Origin: Icerya purchasi
Taxonomy: Eukaryota; Arthropoda; Insecta; Hemiptera; Monophlebidae
Reading direction: 5' to 3'
DNA length: 64,000 nucleotides
Assembly: GCA_039619475.1 (NCBI GenBank)
Contig: CM077116.1
Coordinates: 464,441,576-464,505,575 of the forward strand
Shown: piece by piece, positions 1 to 11,387 of the stretch
Position numbering within the stretch: the stretch's first letter is position 1
How the letters are laid out: each line of letters opens with the position of its first letter
Translations under genes and position numbers: made by a program
Notes under the pieces: generated by a model
Told to the model about the DNA's origin: nothing
The model's database searches: none
Seen by the model: only the letters and a program-made list of their open reading frames with translations

Positions 1-1669
1 TTTTTGTCCTTTTGATCCTCCTTTTGATTAGTCTTACCTTAAATGGCAATCGAAGTACCCCTGTAAACTTTTTTCACTATTTAAGAATCTTTCTTGACGA
101 CCATATCTCCGTTCACTATCACATTAATCATCTGTATCTATTCTCCCTTAACAAGCTCAGTCTGTTAAACTCTTTCCCACACTTGAGACAATCTACGTAT
201 TTTACTCATATTCTATAAATCCTTAATCCGCTCTATTATGGACTACTGTTGTTTTATTTATGGAAATTCCTCCAGGTTTATTTTTCAAAATGAGGTCGCA
301 TTCAAAACTCCTGCCTTCGTCTCTGCCTTGGTGCCCTGAGATCTACGCCGGTTCCGACTATCCTTGCTGAATCCCAAATTCCTCCTCTCTTCATTCGTAG
401 ATCCTACATAAGTAATTTCTTTTTACTTAAGCGTCAGACTATTTTTTACGCTTCACTTGTTTCGTTTATTCTTCTATCCTTCATAAATGGCTATTTACCT
501 CTAATAAAACTTCAGTTTTATCCCTTATTTCTGTTCGTCTTCTTCAATTTTCGCCTTTTATTTATAGTCATGATAAACTTCCTTATTTCTCTTTCAGTGT
601 TTTCAATTTCCTTCATTCTATTAAATATCTCTTCACCATTCTGTTCTAAATCTATCCCTTAACATGTCGTCAGAATTGAAATTTTCAATGCTTTAGGTTC
701 ACTCTTTCCTACGTACACCACTATCTGTACTGACAATTTCAAAAAGGCCAAATGGGGTGGTTCCGTTTTTTTTGTTTTTTTTGTCCTGCCATGAATTATT
801 TTAAACCTTTTAAACTTTCCTCATTTTGCTCAATTTTCTGTACGAAATCTATTAGTATTCTACATGCTTTTTGTTTCCTCACCATTGGTTTTCTATAAAG
901 TGCTCATAATCTCGGATTCTAAAAGAGTTCTTTAAGTTATTATATGTCCTCTTCTTGCTCCCTCTTTTCATTATGTGATACTCCTTATACACTCCCTTAT
1001 TTATGATCTTTTCCTTCTTCATTTGATTGAAATTGATCTTCTGTGGATTGCCGGTCATTTAGGCATCGAGGTCAATGAGGTAGTGGATTCTTTAGCCGTT
1101 TTTTTCATTTTCAGTGACAGATGTTTGGGCGCGTTTTCAGCTCAGAATATTGTTCTTCTTTCCTCAGTCGCTCATTTCAAATTATGGCTCAATTCCTATT
1201 CTCCTTCATTTTATAACCCGGTTTCCTTTTTCCTCTCCATTGAGCCATCTTTTCCTCCTCACTCTTGGTTCATAGACTTCTCCTCTTTTAAATGTTCCAC
1301 AATCTCGTATATTTGTCGACTTAGCTGTAATTATAGTTTCCTTTCTCCATCATTTTCTCGCTTTTTATTTGCTTCTACTTCACTTTGTCCTTTTCATCAC
1401 CCTTTCATATACATTCCTTGTGATTTTGATGATATTTTATTTGAATGTTCCACCTTTCCTGTTTGAACAATTGCCCTGCTACTTTTCTCTACTAAAACTC
1501 AGCTTGTTACCTACGCTCATTTCCTTCTACTTTTGTTACTCCTACTTTCGAATTATTTTTATTCACTATCCTTTAACGTGTGAGAATAAAGCTTCATTTT
1601 CTCTTTCTCACCATGTCTTGGGCTGATGTTCTCGTTGACAAACCCTTGAAAAAAAAGAAAGAAAAAAAG
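1..1669 (+). mobile_element. Degenerate I-like non-LTR retrotransposon, 3' half
   Basis: Reverse-transcriptase C-terminal text appears first: FRIFLDDHIS-type sequence near 70-110, corresponding to the LGifLDdhLsf box, then IMDYCC near 230. An RNase H block lies near 1030-1100 (LLWIAGHLGIEVNEVVDSLA, family flWVPgHvGI-GNE-vD-lA), and a terminal zinc-type remnant FDDILFECSTF near 1425-1455. The frame is broken many times. The coding strand is strongly T+C rich. A run of A with G interruptions at 1649-1669 is the decayed poly(A) tail. The 5' part lies outside the window. Confidence 0.75.
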
Positions 1670-3238
1670 TAACATTATCAAAACAGCTAACATAAAAACC
1701 TGATATTAGTTCTGGCACGGTAAGTAAATTAGTGACCGCGCTTGGTAAGGCGGTAACGGACCTTGAACCGGATCTCTCTAGGGAAGAACGGTTAAATCGT
1801 TCAATTCATAGCTGCACTACCTTTAAAACGCAGGATTTTATTTACGTATTCCTAGCGATATGTCTATCAACATAGTAACCACAATACCAACACCTATATT
1901 GACAGCAAACTACGCAGACACATCTTCTCAGTCCCTACCCCATCAGTATTTCGATCGCACTACAAGAAATGTAAAGTAAAAATTCTTGATACCTTCAGTC
2001 AATAGCAGCTGGATCAAAAGACAATATCCTAGAGATCGAAATAAAATGAAATATAATCAAAAATTAATTTTGAATCTAATATTACAAGATCTGTATCAAT
2101 GTGTGTATCTATATATTTATTTATCTGTATATACGTATTTAAAGAGGGATTTTCAGTGTGCCCCCCCCCCCCCCCCCCAATATCTGCGAAATAATAACTG
2201 CTTGGATTAAATGGACCGAAATTTGGAAAAAAATTATTTCTTTTCAATTTTAGACAAAAGAAAAGAAAATTTAAATTTTTATGAATTCTATGGAAACGAC
2301 TATTTTTTATTTGTTTTTATTGTAGTGTTCAAATATTATATATGCAATAATTGACTCCAAGGCTTTAGTGTACTATTTATAAATAAATATATTTCATGAT
2401 AACACACACACATAGGCGCACTCAGGATTTTTTTTTGGTCGGGGCTAGAATTTAGAAGATGAGTTAGGGAGTGGTAACTCGGTACCTCGACTAAGTACCT
2501 ACCTATTTTCATGGTTTGTAAATTAAAATAAAGAAAATAAAAAAAAAAATACAAAATTAACGAATATTATTTTTTTTTAAATTACAAAACTGACGAATTT
2601 TATTTAAAAAAAAACAAAAACAATAGAAATGTAACATTATGTTTGTAATAAGCATAAATTAGATAAGTATACGAATTTTATTTTTAAAAAATTAGCTAAA
2701 AGTATATAACATTATACTTGTAATATAAGTAAAAAGTAAATATGTATGTTTTTAAAAAAAAATTAAGTAAAACAAAACAGATAAAAACGAAATTGAGATT
2801 TCGAAGATTTTTTGGGGGGAACAATGGCCCCGTATATATATTTATAAAAATATTTTCGTAACCCCTCCCAAAATTTTAGTCTAGATACGGCCCTGTATAT
2901 ATATGTATATATTAATTACAACGTAATTCTTAGGCTACCCCCCATTAGAAAAAATGTCCCAAAAAAATGTACCAATTTTATGTAACGTTTTTTATATTTT
3001 ATAGAATTTTTGTGATTATTATTTAAAAAATGCCACAGTTTTATGTAACGAAATATGTAACGAAATATGTAACGAAAAAGTGTCTTAATTTTATATAGTG
3101 AAAGTTAAATGTTACGATAAGATTTTTGAGATTATGTTATTTTTTTTGTGTTGATGCCAGTAAGAATTACGTTGTAAATTTTGATAATTTTATACAAAGT
3201 ATAGAAGAGAAAGAGACAGACATGAAAGCAAGAGGAGT
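1670..3238. other. AT-rich spacer with poly-C and TA microsatellites
   Basis: No gene is seen. There is a poly-C run at about 2161-2178, G/C-run islands near 2414-2460, 2810-2835 and 2860-2900 (the last with ATACGGCCCTGTA, which resembles transposon ends), and an A/T-rich body. These islands look like decayed MITE ends, but I could not pair them as inverted repeats. Confidence 0.5.
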
Positions 3239-3266
3239 CAAGGGGCACAGCCCCTTGCGAGTCTAA
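3239..3266 (+). repeat. Hairpin followed by CTAA, possible Helitron 3' end
   Basis: A perfect 8-bp stem with a 3-base loop (CAAGGGGC ACA GCCCCTTG, 3239-3257) is followed five bases later by CTAA. Helitrons end in a GC-rich hairpin a short distance before CTRR. No 5' TC end or coding region is identified, so this is a weak call. Confidence 0.3.
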
Positions 3267-3278
3267 AATGGCCGAATT

Positions 3279-3309
<31 letters not shown>

Positions 3310-3780
3310 TAGAGATTTGGTAATATATATAATTTTAGTAATATGAAGGGAACTGTGCCTATTTATAAAGAACAGTTGTAAGATTTAAGCTAAAGAAATT
3401 TCTAGCATAAATTAGTAATAAAGAATTCTGCTAAAAAATTATAAAACAATAGATAAAGTGCAAGTAAAATTTCTATTTTACTACATAATTCAAATATTAT
3501 TCGTTATTTTACATTCCTTGTTGATAATTACATTTAAAAACTTAACAATTAAATCTTAAAATTTAATCTTAAAAAGTCTAATTTTTTTAAACTTAATTTC
3601 ATATTGTTTAATACTACACATGTACAAATATATACACAAACGAAATAGGATCGGAATGCAATTTACATACAGGTGTTGCCGAGTAAAACCTATAATTACG
3701 ATCAGAAAAAGGAACATTATATACATTGTTTTTTAAAATTATTATTCAATAAATGCAAAATGTGTTAAAAATAATATGTA
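3267..3780. other. AT-rich spacer, downstream flank of the PEBP gene
   Basis: A TA microsatellite (3281-3310) and A/T-rich text with no coding signal on either strand. The part next to 3780 should include the PEBP 3' UTR. Confidence 0.5.
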
Positions 3781-3919
3781 TCAGCATCCGTTGTTTTGGC
3801 TAAAATCTGGAACTGATTCATCCCACTGTGCCACGTAAAAGTTACCAGCTACTGGATCGCCTAAATTATATTTTTTTGTAAAGTTGCGAACTGAAAAGTT
3901 TGCACGGCCACCTGCAGAC
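3781..3919 (-). CDS. PEBP gene, last coding exon
   Basis: Acceptor CGAAACACAG, then 139 bases ending in TGA at 3783-3781. The translation starts SAGGRANFSVRNFTKKYNLG and continues DPVAGNFYVAQWDE, matching family r-NFsirkFaeKYnLGdPvAGNFYqAqwDdyVP. The C-terminus VPDFSQNNGC replaces the usual VPkLYkqL, so the terminal helix that gates the ligand pocket in known PEBPs is altered. No canonical AATAAA is visible close downstream on the minus strand; AATAAT occurs around 3744. Confidence 0.92.
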
Positions 3920-4050
3920 CTGTGTTTCGAAATAATAGAGGTTTATTCAAGACATTTATAGCGGTGAGAAAAAAAGTATAAACTAACTTGTAGATGATTT
4001 AAATAGAATTAATTAAAAATATCGCGAATATTATGTAATCATAAAATTTA

Positions 4051-4340
4051 AGTGACCTAGCAAGGTTCAATAGCAACGTCGAGTGGTTGGTCCTTAGACC
4101 CCCTCTGGAGTAAAAAATTAATTTTTAATATAACTTCAGAGACTAAAGATAATGTTAGAAATGAAAAAAACAAAAAGGTTAGACTTGAATTTGAATAAAA
4201 ATAAAGGTAATGAAGACGACCGGCATGTATTATGTTTTCTGCTTTTATATGTAAAAACATAATATACATGAAAAAAATCAGCATACATTTTTTGAGCCCC
4301 TCCACCGTTAAATTTCTGACTCCGACACTGATAGGGTTTA
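4051..4340. repeat. Decayed element ends in PEBP gene, just past intron 5 donor region
   Basis: GC-richer patches at 4075-4112 and 4295-4335 (the latter reads CCCCTCCACCGTTAAATTTCTGACTCCGACACTG) resemble terminal segments of decayed DNA elements within the 527-bp last intron. Both have the C-run on the plus strand, so they are not a simple inverted pair. No coding function is supported. Confidence 0.3.
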
Positions 4341-4446
4341 TATGCTTCACAAATGAAATAGTACATATCATAATCATTGTTGAGTGAAATTTTAATAAAA
4401 TTATACTTTACAACGCTAGTAATTAGATATGTAAAAAAACACTTAC

Positions 4447-4528
4447 TTATTGGTTAATCGAGGTTCTTTATCAAATGAAATAATCTTTATTGGTTGCATA
4501 TATACAAGGAAAACATACCGGTGGAGAC
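4447..4528 (-). CDS. PEBP gene, GLHRYVFLVY exon
   Basis: Acceptor TTTTTGTTGAAG and donor CAATAA|GTAAGTG bound 82 bases. With the split Gly codon from the previous exon it reads GLHRYVFLVYMQPIKI and then FDKEPRLTN. LHRYVFLVY is the most diagnostic PEBP signature and carries the second ligand-site His. The remainder corresponds to family qpgkl-FDEPrLsNrS. Phase 1 in, phase 2 out. Confidence 0.92.
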
Positions 4529-4624
4529 CTTCAACAAAAAGTATATACGTGAATGCGGTTTACAACATAGTTTAAAATAATATTATATTCGCTAATCGAA
4601 TTCGACAGTATAAAATCGGGTGAT

Positions 4625-5022
4625 CAAGGCCGTGTCCACGGGGGGGGGGGGGGGGGGGGGGGTTAACCCTTCCAATTAGAACTGAAATAGTTATTATAAA
4701 TACAAAAAAAACTGAAAAAAATCAAAAATTTAAAATAAATATTGATGATTTTTAGGGTGTTCTTACATTAAAAAAGAAAAAGAAAAAATATGCTCCATAT
4801 CTTCAGGTACTTATTAATATTACAAGTATAATTAATAACATATGTAATTTTTATTCATGTTTATACGGGGTAATTCACTTATGTAAATTATTAATATATA
4901 AATCAAAATGATGGAAATTATTAATAGTATAAATATTAATGAAAAACGTATTGTTGATTATAAAATAAAATTGCAAAAAAAAATCCCCCCCTCGTTTTTT
5001 CCAAAATTCTGGGCACGGCCTG
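4625..5022. mobile_element. MITE with GGCCGTG terminal inverted repeats
   Basis: The left end CAAGGCCGTGTCCA (4625) is followed by a long poly-G run (4640-4662). The right end (plus strand CCCCCCCTCG near 4985, then TGGGCACGGCCTGG ending at 5022) is its imperfect inverted copy. The interior is A/T rich and non-coding. Size about 400 bp. A clear target duplication was not resolved. It lies in intron 4 of the PEBP gene. Confidence 0.55.
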
Positions 5023-5171
5023 GTCGTGATAAATATTAAAGTAATAATTGTTTTTTGAAAGGATTTTCGTTGTTATCTTTAAAAAGGGTTTTACTTAATA
5101 TTTCCTATTTTTATCTTCTAAACATTGCGTGATGATGGCGATAAAACAACGAAAAAGTGTTTTTCAACATG

Positions 5172-5279
5172 TTTTAAGTCGAACGAAAAAGGTCGTGTAT
5201 ACTCGTGTTTCGTTAAAATCGTTGATTTTAAGTCGAACGGAAAAGATCGTGTAAACCCGTGTTTCGTTAAAATCGTTAT
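5172..5279 (+). promoter_or_regulatory. Two 54-bp tandem repeats in retrotransposon 5' UTR
   Basis: Two direct copies start at 5172 and 5226 with the core TTTTAAGTCGAACG, then GATCGTGT/GGTCGTGT and CGTGTTTCGTTAAAATCGTT. They lie directly ahead of the gag-like ORF at 5318. Tandem monomers in 5' UTRs are known to carry internal promoters in several non-LTR elements; a promoter role here is inference. Confidence 0.5.
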
Positions 5280-5317
5280 AATATAAACAAATTAGCTGTA
5301 CGGACGGCACCGCCATT

Positions 5318-6584
5318 ATGCCGCCCGATCGTCCTTTAACAGCTTCACCGCCGTCGCAAGACCCACCAATTCTTCCAAACACTTTACGAATTACAAGATC
5401 TACAAAAAATAGTTCACAACTAACCTCACTAATCACCGCATCGTCGGCAACCAAACCTACACCGATTTCGTCAAAGGCAGCAGAAACTGCACCACCAACA
5501 CCAGCAAACAATGCATTTTCTCCAGCGTATAACAAAGTGGCCGAATCTGTAAAATTCTCAGACCGAAAACAAGCCATTATACTCGATGCAGCTGATAACA
5601 TTCCGCTCAGCAACTACGTAGAAGCCGTTAGCAACAAGGTTGGTCCACACAATATTTTATTTTCCTCTCGTATATCGAACAACCGTATATGTATGTATTT
5701 ATCGAACAGAAATGTATCTGATCAGTTTATATTATCTCACCCGTCTCTTACTATAAATAATATAAGTATTAAGACGCGTAGATTAATAAATCCATCCAAG
5801 CGCATAGTTCTGTCTAATGTTTCGCCACATATTCCGAACTACATACTTGAACAAGCTCTTTCCAATATTAATCTGAAACTAACCTCCCCAATCACTTTCA
5901 TTAAAGCTGACCTCACTGAAGAAAAATTTAAACATATCCTGAGTTTCCGTAGACAAGTTTATGTAACATCTGATAAGATAGACCAATTTCTTATACCAGA
6001 ATCAATGATCATCAAATATGAAGATGAACAATTTCGTATATTTATAACAACAGAAGAAAAGTGGTGTAAAGCTTGTAAAACTCACTCGCACAACGAAACT
6101 ACTTGTCCAAAAATAGAACAGGCTAAACTTACAAACCAGAAAAATGATCAGACTGGCAAACCAGCTACTAGCCAACAAAATGAGAAAGAGAACAAAATGG
6201 TAGAGGACGAACCGGCGATACAAAACCCTAGCAAACTGATTAAACCTCATGTTAAATTAAATACTTCCAAAACTCCTGTATCAAAGGAAAAAAGTGAGCA
6301 ACAACAAACAGTCGCTAAACGAGTACATCCCGTAACACCAGAACCACAAACTACAATGGAGTTTACTTTCACAGACATGCAAAATAAACCTTCTGAACAA
6401 AGTAATACCGAAACTAGTTTATCAAACACCAACAAAATAAACACGAATAAGGAAAAAGAATCACATAAAATTCAAAAAAAAATTAAACTGTCAACAAAAG
6501 AGATGTTAACATCAATAGCCGAAAATATAACAGAACAAAAAAGTTATCCATTATCCTTCACTAATTTCACTATTCTAATGGATA
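5318..6584 (+). CDS. ORF1 (gag-like) of an I-like retrotransposon, 3'-truncated by insertion
   Basis: Open from ATG at 5318 for about 422 codons until the poly-T junction with the antisense R1 element; the nominal stop at 6631 lies in foreign sequence. The N-terminus is Ser/Thr/Pro rich. A middle region (residues about 110-235, including SRISNNRICMYLS and PSKRIVLSNVSPHIPNYI) is shared with the ORF1 remnants at 22.3, 40.2, 41.4 and 59.8 kb. One CCHC knuckle, CKACKTHSHNETTC, sits at residues 250-263. The C-terminus is Lys/Gln/Thr rich. ORF1 proteins of this type bind element RNA. The rest of the element (endonuclease and RT) is not found at the other side of the nested insertions. Confidence 0.8.
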
Positions 6585-6759
6585 TGTTTTTTTTTTGTTT
6601 TTTTTTTTTTATTTATTTATTTGGTGAATAATAACATAAAAACATAGTAATTGAAACATAGCCATGAGTATCTCAGTTGAATGAACACCTCATGGATTGG
6701 AAACAATAAAAATAAAATGAAAGAGACAAAAATTAACCAATATAAAAATTAAAATAAAA

Positions 6760-9750
6760 TTATACATTAAATGAAAAATCTTCAACATCCGAATATTTGG
6801 AAGCCATGATAAAATTCGCCGCGTGCAGGAATTTTGATAAATTATCGTTGTTTAATGGAAAACAATTTACGTCTTTAAACAAGAATTTCCATTTGGCGCA
6901 CTCATTAACGATATGGGTGACAGTTTCAGGAGCATCTCCACAGGAACACAAATTGGTGTCTGCTAGATGGAAACGGTGCAGATAACTTTGAAATCTACCA
7001 TGTCCAGTAAGAAATTGCGTCACATACGTATTAATATTATTAATTTTGATTGGATTGGTTTTAACCTCGGGGACGAAACTAAATGTTAATCTTCCAGTTG
7101 AGCTATTGTTCCAGCTATTTTGCATTTCAATAAATCTATTGTTTAGATCCAACTCCAAATTGAGATTATTTAACCCTTTGAAATACAAGATTTTATGCTG
7201 CAATACGGAATGCAGTGGCAATTGTCCTACTATTGTTCGCAACGCATCACCGAAAGTAGTTCTATGCGCACGGAGAATAAACAAAAGAAATTTCCTTTGG
7301 GATTTAACTAGTACTTCCTGAATACTTTTACGCTTTAAAGCCTCTTCAAACATAAATACGCAGTACGTGAATAATGGAACAACTAGCATATTATAAATTA
7401 TTAAACGGTGTTTAGTGCTCATCCCATACGTGCGTCCAGACACGGAGTGCAATTTATTTAGAACCGTTGTAGCTTTACTGGACAAATTTTTGAAATGTTG
7501 ATTAAAACTGTAGCGACAGTCTAATGTAATACCAAGATATTTAAGTGATTCGACGATATTAATTTTAAAGTTCGGTATAGAGAGATGTAGCGAATTGTAG
7601 TAGTCCCTTTTTCGTTTCCTGTGCATGATTAATAAATTAGTCTTGTTTTCGTCCAACTGTAGAAGATGTTTTTCCATATAGGTTAAAATATTGTTGATTG
7701 TAATCTTGAAGTATTTACAAATGGAGGGACGATGGTTAGAAGTGACCGCGAATGCTAGATCATCTGCATAGAAATATCTGGTTACTGCCGACGGGAACTC
7801 CATCAACGATAAGTCTGAAATATACAAATTCCAAAAAATCGGGCCCAAAATCGATCCTTGCGGGCATCCGCGAGTAACATTTCGAAAATATGTTTGATGT
7901 TCGTAAATAAATTTAATAGTTCTGGAATCTAAGTATTGTCTTAAAATTGAGATTATTCTATAATCGAGCCTGAGTGCTCTAATTTTGTGGAATAAGACTG
8001 GCCACGAACAGTTATCAAAGGCGCCTTTAATATCTAACGTCAGCAGGCCGATCGCAGTCTTTTTACTTAACGCACGCTCAATCTGCTTAGATAATTCGCC
8101 AAAAAGCGTTGCCGTGGAACGGGACTTAGTAAATCCAAATTGCCGATCATCGTGAGGTAAAACCGGCAGTATACGATTCAACAAAACATATTCAAACACC
8201 TTGGCTAAAGCGCTTAACAAGACAATCGGTCTGTAGGGAGATGGAAGACTAGGACTACGTCCGGGTTTTAGCATAAAAACTGTCCTTCCTGCTCGCCAGG
8301 CTTCCCGGAAGACTCCGAACCTCAACAGAGCGATGAATAAGCTCTGAAGTAAATTAGGATAGTGGAAATTCAAGATCTTCAAACATTTATTCGTCAGCTG
8401 GTCTAAGCCAGGAGCTTTATTTTTAGTCCGGCGAAGAATATCCTTAATTTCCGCTTTGGAAATAAATAGTTCGCTGTTAAAACTAAAGCCGCTAAGGTTA
8501 AATCTCTGGAATTTTTACAACTTGTATGAGAAGGTTTCGTCCCCATTTGTGTTTGAGTTTACTTGATAAAAATGATCAAGAAGGGCCTTTATCTTTGAAT
8601 CCTTATCGAAAATTTTTTGATTATTCTGGTCTAAAAAATACGAAGGAATCTGTAACTGGCGTTTATTTTTGAAAATAGTCTTGTAAGGAAGGCCCCATAG
8701 TTTCGAATCGGAACTAAATTTTTTCCAATTTTTGGTTTTCGCGTTTCGCATTTCTTTATTAAAAATTTTTCGTACCAAATTCATAACCAGGCGCGCATTG
8801 TGATCATTAGCTCCCCGCTTGTGTGAGCGTTGAACCCGTTTGCGCAATTTCCTTAGAATTATTCGTAAAATCTCTAAATTAATATTCCACCACGAATTCC
8901 TATTTAATTGAATCGTTTCAGTGCTGCTACTAATAATATCATGAAGTGTGTTACGGAAATTTTCTAACATTATTTTCAGTTGGTGGGAATCATTAGCAGT
9001 TTTAAAATCGTAGTTTAAGTGCGAATGTTCTACAACGATTTTATTAAATTTCTTATAATTTATAATGCGATGCGTTAAGCTATTAATAATATTCATTTTT
9101 ACTCATAATTTAAACTGAATCGGACTGTGGTCTGAATAAATTGCTTTATTATCTACCTTCCAGTCACTGATTACGTTAGGTCGACCGTGGATCAAAGTCA
9201 AGTCAATAACGCTGAAACCATTGGCGTTAGAAAAAGTAATTTAATCTCGTTCATTGGCGACAAAAAGATTATTACTAAGAATAAATTGTTCAAAAATGTT
9301 AGATCTTTTCGAGTGAAAAGCCCGACTGTCCCAGATCTTATTTCGGACATTAAAGTCACCGCATAAGATAATCGATTTCTTCTGGTGCAAAGTAATAAAT
9401 TGCGATAACAAATCTAAGAAGTTAGTTAGATCTTGTGAAGGCGGAAATTAACAGGAGATAATAAAAATTTCTTCCAATTGAACTGCCACGATATATTCGC
9501 AACGTTCGAAGAATTCTACCTCTTTAAATGGTAATGCTGAGTTAACTAAAATTGACACGAACTGCTTTGTAGTTTGAGTATAAACATTGGTAATATCTGG
9601 GATTACCTTTTGAATAAGATACGGTTCTGAGATACACACAATATCTTTGTTATCCTTCAATAAATCGAAGTGTAGCAAATTATTACCAGCACGTGAATGA
9701 TGTAGGTTTAATTGCATTACAGAGAGGAAATCGAAATTATTATTCTCCAT
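6760..9750 (-). pseudogene. R1-A ORF2: endonuclease-reverse transcriptase with four nonsense codons
   Basis: One continuous frame of 996 codons broken only by stops at 9450-9448 (TAA), 9243-9241 (TAA), 9105-9103 (TGA) and 8517-8515 (TAA). The endonuclease starts with VMQLNLHHSRAGNNLL (R1-type NlnhsraA) and has LCGDFNVRNKIWDSR, FSVIDLTLI and SDHSPIQF. RT boxes are YRPIVLLSALAKVFE, LTLDIKGAFDNCSW, TRGCPQGSILGPIFWNL and catalytic YADD. The R1-type C-terminus reads FLTGHGRFQSYLHRF, then CSCGDAPETVTHIVNEC. No frameshift is seen. It is non-coding as it stands. Confidence 0.88.
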
Positions 9751-10843
9751 AACAAGTGTTGTTATCTAAAATTGAATGAATTCTTTTCGCAGTTTCGCAT
9801 TTGTAAAGCTGGTAATACTTATGGTCCAGACTGAAGTTCGTTTTTCTTTCTACATTTGAAAAGTGACAGTTTGGACAATGTCCACGATCAATGATTTCCT
9901 TAATTTTACCTCTTTCTTCATTATCCAGTTTGCAGTGCCGAGCTCTATGCCCGAAGCCTCCACATGAATAACATTGGGTAATATCAATATGTTTGTAGAC
10001 CCGACATAAGCGCCATTCTACAGGAACAAATCCATCTTTAATTAGATAATTGTATACATCCGGTGATACCTGAACAATCGCTTCCAAGTAAGTATTTTCT
10101 TTCCTTTGCTTCTTGATAATTTTGACGTAAGTGTTCCGATCGATTGAGAGGTTAGTATACTGATGAATTGAAGTAAGAATTTCGTTTTTGACTTGGTCAG
10201 AATCACAAGAACGAAAGGAAAAAGGTAACCCTGTTATTTTAATGTAAGGCATTCTTTTTGCCGGTTCTGAAAAGGTAAATGTATCTTTATCAGCAAAATT
10301 ATTCAAGCGGTTTATAATTGTTTCCTTGTCTTCGTTAGTGGTTTTTATCATCAAACTATCCTTTTTACGTGTGAAAATAGGCATGTCTTTAAGATCCTTA
10401 GGCTTGATAGCTTGTTTAAATACCTTTTCTACTAATTCAGAAGAGGTTTTACTACCCGGAGTGATATTATTCAGTTTATCTAATTTCTTAGAATCATCGG
10501 AAATGGAGATTTTAATAGTTTTGTCCAGTTTCGATTTCTGAATTGAAGTAATATTTTTTTTGGTATCATTTTTAGTTATTTGCGAATAACTCGGTTTATT
10601 TTTTGTTTCGAATCTTTTTAAAACGGGATAAATTGTTTCATGAATTACTTTAGTAATTTCATTCATGTCTATGCTCGAACTAACTGGGTTGACGTCTTCA
10701 GCTAACGCTGTGTTAATTTCTGACACAAGGTCCGTAATCGTTTTCTTAATTCCATCATATTTTGTGCCTTTAGCTCCAAGTTTAGGTCTTAAGTCTACCA
10801 AAAAAGGTAAAATAGTGGAACCTAATAACTGTCGGATAGGCAT
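9740..10843 (-). CDS. R1-A ORF1 (gag-like, CCHC)
   Basis: Intact 367-codon ORF starting MPIRQLLGST. The first half is Lys/Ser/Thr rich. A folded middle part (about residues 190-285, including RMPYIKITGLPFSF and PVEWRLCRVYKHI) precedes a CCHC knuckle CYSCGGFGHRARHC at residues 291-304 and a second Cys/His cluster at 323-349 (CPNC ... H ... C). This order is typical of R1/R2-superfamily ORF1 nucleic-acid-binding proteins. Its stop overlaps the ORF2 start by 11 bases, as in classical R1 elements where ORF2 is reached by frameshift or reinitiation. Confidence 0.85.
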   Translation of the reverse strand: MPIRQLLGSTILPFLVDLRPKLGAKGTKYDGIKKTITDLVSEINTALAEDVNPVSSSIDMNEITKVIHETIYPVLKRFETKNKPSYSQITKNDTKKNITSIQKSKLDKTIKISISDDSKKLDKLNNITPGSKTSSELVEKVFKQAIKPKDLKDMPIFTRKKDSLMIKTTNEDKETIINRLNNFADKDTFTFSEPAKRMPYIKITGLPFSFRSCDSDQVKNEILTSIHQYTNLSIDRNTYVKIIKKQRKENTYLEAIVQVSPDVYNYLIKDGFVPVEWRLCRVYKHIDITQCYSCGGFGHRARHCKLDNEERGKIKEIIDRGHCPNCHFSNVERKTNFSLDHKYYQLYKCETAKRIHSILDNNTCYGE

Positions 10844-10977
10844 TGAAACCCGTATCCTAGCCAGTTACGATAGAAGTCCGATAGTTTAACATTTCCTAAC
10901 TGGTAACACCGTTAAGTACAACAGCTAAGAATTCGATTCTATTCGGAGGTGATTAGTGTAACGAAAATCGAAGATAA

Positions 10978-11283
10978 ATAAATAAGATAAGACTAACCAG
11001 AGACAATTGTAATCGGATTCTTATTAGCGAGCGAGTGATAACGCGTGATGCACAACTAGACACTTTATCACTTGAATCAATGGATATGGTTAAAGGCCAA
11101 CATGAACCATTAGATATCATACAAACTTTCACAGATGACATCGAAGGATTAAAAAGAATGTTAGCGGAAAACTACGGATTGCTGCAGAATAGAGAAATGA
11201 AAGGTCGATTTAAAAAACTACTAAAAAACCTCAATAAATCAACTGACGAGTCACATGACAGTGATTCTGAAACTGAAGAATAA
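10978..11283 (+). CDS. Short acidic ORF at the 5' end of R1-B
   Basis: Open from about 10978, with the first in-frame ATG near 11080, ending with the acidic tail SDSETEE and a stop at 11281-11283. The sequence is charged and helical (LKRMLAENYGLLQNREMKGR). It has no CCHC knuckle and no resemblance to R1-A ORF1. It may be the tail of a truncated ORF1 or a minimal ORF1; I do not recognise the family. Confidence 0.4.
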   Translation: MNKIRLTRDNCNRILISERVITRDAQLDTLSLESMDMVKGQHEPLDIIQTFTDDIEGLKRMLAENYGLLQNREMKGRFKKLLKNLNKSTDESHDSDSETEE

Positions 11284-11387
11284 ATTTCTATATACGAAAT
11301 TAAGAAATATATATTATTAATAATACCAGTATTTCCATATATTTTTATAATAAATGTATTCCCTAATTAGACCTCATATTATAAGCA

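Larger units (their letters stand above)
6585..10930 (-). mobile_element. R1-clade non-LTR retrotransposon, near full length (R1-A)
   Basis: Both ORFs are recognisable on the minus strand, and the 3' poly(A) is seen as the T-rich run at 6585-6616. It interrupted the I-like ORF1 to its left. R1 elements normally target 28S rDNA; no rDNA is present here, so this is a non-rDNA lineage or copy. The 5' end is placed near 10930 because the next R1 element starts just beyond it, pointing the other way; the exact junction is not resolved. Confidence 0.8.

Noticed and set aside
1700..1810. GC-richer patch with tRNA-like look
   Set aside because: No B box (GGTTCGA) at the right spacing and no cloverleaf pairing.
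5164..5613. 149-codon minus-strand ORF over the ORF1 start
   Set aside because: It is antisense to the well-supported gag-like ORF, and its end reads through the 5' UTR tandem repeats (repeated NDFNETRVYT).
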